Shown here: positions 62,491 through 64,000 of the stretch, one piece after another
Layout of the letters: each line of letters starts with the position of its first letter
How positions within the stretch are numbered: the stretch's first letter is position 1
Assembly: GCF_001279525.1 (NCBI RefSeq)
Contig: NZ_LGDY01000047.1
Location: 1-64,000 of the forward strand
From: Nocardia sp. NRRL S-836
GTDB lineage: Bacteria > Actinomycetota > Actinomycetes > Mycobacteriales > Pseudonocardiaceae
DNA length: 64,000 bases
Reading direction: 5' to 3'
Program-made: the position numbers and the translations under genes
The notes under the pieces: model-generated
Told to the model about the DNA's origin: nothing
Databases searched by the model: none
What the model saw: only the letters and a program-made list of their open reading frames with translations

Positions 62491-63620
62491 CCGCGGTGCA
62501 CCGCCCGCTCAGCGCCTGGATTTCGCATCTCGACGGATCGGCGCTCGAGCCTGTGAACGACGGAGACGACCGTCACGACGCCCGAACCTTCACTTACTTC
62601 GACGAAGGATGGACTCGGATAGCCGTACGCTGGGGTAGTGCTCACGCGCTCGCGCTGATCAACGGCTCCGCGACGGTGGCGGAACTGGACAACTTCGGCC
62701 GTCCCATCTCCGCCACGCCAAGCATCGCCGCCGCGGTCGAACGCGTCGAAGAGAACTGGCCGCACGTGCATCCAGATCCGGCGGACTTCGCCGAAGCATC
62801 CATTCCGCTGCGCTACTGGCTACTTCAGCGTCTCGACGAGGAGGGTTCACCGCCGGACGAAGCGTTCGCAGTGCTGCCATGGGAGCTGCTCGACCGTGCC
62901 GTCGCATCGCTGTTGATCACTCTCGAGAATCCGACGTCGCCGGGAGAACTGGTCGAGATGAGGCACTGGCTCACCCCGGCGGTACGCGGTCTCACCGGAC
63001 CGTTGGAGCAGCTCGACCACGGGCTGAGAACCGGCGACGAGCGCATCACGCGGCTCGGCGCTTCCGGACTGCTGGACAACCTGCGACACATTCGGCTGAC
63101 GCGGGTTCCTGCTGGCTCACTAGGCGCGCTGTCGAAGCTCGTATGGCGTCTCGCGACGAGCGATCCAGCGTTCGCTGAAGCGGAACGTCTGATCCAGGCT
63201 CGAATTCGCGATGCGTCAGCTCCTCGTACGACGTCGAACCGCCCTGCGGTGACGGAGATCGAGATGCGAGTGGGACGCGGAGGTAGCCTGGACGAGCTGG
63301 TAAACCTCCGCAACTGGCTGCACGCCTACGATCAGCTCGATGTGCAGGTCAGGCTTGTACGACCTCCCGCACTGTCCGGTCATCTGGGTGGTGCGGTGCA
63401 AGCCCTCGTCTTCGCCCTTTCAGGTCCTGATGTTGCGCCAGGTGGATTCGCTGTTCGGGTGTTCGCGAGGGCGCTGTCGGCCTGGGTCGCACGTCGCAGA
63501 GTCCAAGTCGAGGTGACGCTTAGGAACACCGATGGTTCAGCAAGGACGGTCGTTGTCTCCGCCGACCACGATGCAGCCGTGGCCATCCGGTCTCTCCTGA
63601 TCGACGATCATGGCGCGTGA
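62487..63620 (+). CDS. EACC1-domain protein with novel N-terminal region
   Basis: 377 residues. Residues ~253-377 match the effector-associated constant component EACC1: LVNLRNWLHAYDQLDVQVRL, PPALSGHLGGAVQALVFALS, FAVRVFARALSAWVARRRVQ, VEVTLRNTDGSARTVVVSAD. EACC1 is a small alpha+beta adaptor found beside diverse effectors (caspases, trypsins and others) in actinobacterial conflict systems. The first ~250 residues (LPWELLDRAVASLLITLENP, LEQLDHGLRTGDERITRLGA) are helical and unrecognised, perhaps a sensing or repeat domain. The GTG start overlaps the NTase stop by 4 bp and its 3' end overlaps the caspase start by 11 bp, so all three are co-translated. Confidence 0.78.
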   Translation: MTAVHRPLSAWISHLDGSALEPVNDGDDRHDARTFTYFDEGWTRIAVRWGSAHALALINGSATVAELDNFGRPISATPSIAAAVERVEENWPHVHPDPADFAEASIPLRYWLLQRLDEEGSPPDEAFAVLPWELLDRAVASLLITLENPTSPGELVEMRHWLTPAVRGLTGPLEQLDHGLRTGDERITRLGASGLLDNLRHIRLTRVPAGSLGALSKLVWRLATSDPAFAEAERLIQARIRDASAPRTTSNRPAVTEIEMRVGRGGSLDELVNLRNWLHAYDQLDVQVRLVRPPALSGHLGGAVQALVFALSGPDVAPGGFAVRVFARALSAWVARRRVQVEVTLRNTDGSARTVVVSADHDAAVAIRSLLIDDHGA

Positions 63621-64000
63621 ACAGGCTTTCAGGTTACCGGAACCACAGCGCACACGCGTCTTGCTCATCGGCATGTCGACCTACGACCAGGCCGACCTGC
63701 ACGACCTGCCGATGGTGCCGAACAACCTCCAGGCGCTCAAAAGAGTCCTCACCGATCCAATGCTCGGCGGTTTGCTTCCCGAACACTGCAGGATCCTCCT
63801 GAACCCCGACCGCGTGCACCACCTGCTCGAAGCGATCACAGAGGCCGCCAGCGAGGCCGAGGATTTCCTGCTCGTGTACTTCGTCGGACACGGCGTTCTC
63901 GATGATGACGCGGTGTTACGTTTGGCCGTGCGGGAGACGCAAAGCGCGTATCTCAGAAGTACCGCCGTCGACCTCCTTGACGTGAAAAAGGCCATCCGTC
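63610..64000 (+). CDS. caspase-like protease (peptidase C14), cut by the window end
   Basis: The first 130 residues are visible. First strand RVLLIGMSTYDQADLHDLP, MVPNNLQALKRVLTDPMLGG, and the catalytic His in FLLVYFVGHGVLDDD (His94), matching the N-terminal half of actinobacterial metacaspase/caspase-fold effectors; the catalytic Cys should follow beyond 64000. The ATG at 63610 overlaps the EACC1 gene. Caspase-EACC1 pairs are known NTP-dependent conflict modules; what lies downstream (often STAND, TPR or WD40 parts in the same polypeptide) is out of view. Confidence 0.85.
   Translation, partial: MAREQAFRLPEPQRTRVLLIGMSTYDQADLHDLPMVPNNLQALKRVLTDPMLGGLLPEHCRILLNPDRVHHLLEAITEAASEAEDFLLVYFVGHGVLDDDAVLRLAVRETQSAYLRSTAVDLLDVKKAIR

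Overview
This is a high-GC actinomycete window. The GTG/TTG starts, the Scr1-type HTH-DUF5753 regulators, the LuxR/TetR families and the type of insertion sequences fit a Streptomyces- or Pseudonocardiales-like genome. I could not run a composition or homology search to place it further. The whole window reads as an accessory, heavily rearranged region: about eight complete or broken insertion sequences and about fifteen frameshifted, nonsense-mutated or truncated genes lie among intact ones. Many of the lesions are single-base indels, so read error has to be excluded before they are called evolutionary decay.

Layout. 0-3.4 kb: an IS701-like remnant, then a translationally coupled pair, an amino-acid permease and an MIO-type tyrosine aminomutase closely resembling enediyne SgcC4. 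3.7-4.6 kb: an IS5-family element with a TTA target duplication. 4.6-7.7 kb: DUF5753 regulators (one intact, one fragment), a CBS remnant and small membrane proteins. 7.6-12 kb: a TetR-controlled esterase / NADP oxidoreductase / MFS efflux operon that ends in a truncated SGNH hydrolase gene; the esterase carries five tandem LDKHG repeats. 12-14.6 kb: transposase and HTH remnants. 14.6-16.9 kb: a TetR gene divergent from two short-chain dehydrogenases, with three long operator half-sites over the promoter. 17-25.9 kb: a decaying aromatic-compound gene set on the minus strand (flavin monooxygenases, DoxX, fumarylacetoacetase-like, extradiol-type VOC dioxygenase) and secreted hydrolases. 25.9-35.8 kb: two two-component systems, a TetR gene with its own operators, a secreted TAP-like peptidase, a CPBP protease and two broken regulators. 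35.9-46 kb: a large LuxR-family ATPase, then MBL-fold (broken), FUSC, MBL-fold, carboxylesterase and RidA genes.

46.1-49.3 kb: three insertion sequences of two families stand head to tail, each boundary being a single CTAG. 49.3-64 kb: a conflict/defence island. It holds a ComJ-type immunity gene with a frameshifted NucA/NucB nuclease toxin; a 1781-aa protein with an HSP90-type (GHKL, sacsin/NO VEIN-like) ATPase at the N-terminus and a PD-(D/E)XK-like DUF3883 domain at the C-terminus; a membrane-anchored STAND-type ATPase with TPR repeats; and, after IS debris, a tightly overlapping operon of a CCA-adding/poly(A)-polymerase-like nucleotidyltransferase, an EACC1-containing protein and a caspase-like protease that runs off the window end.

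The last operon is the strongest candidate for an undescribed system. EACC1 and caspase genes are known parts of actinobacterial NTP-dependent conflict systems. I know of no described member with a CCA-adding-enzyme-like nucleotidyltransferase translationally coupled to EACC1. The next genes to the right of the window are needed to see the full system.
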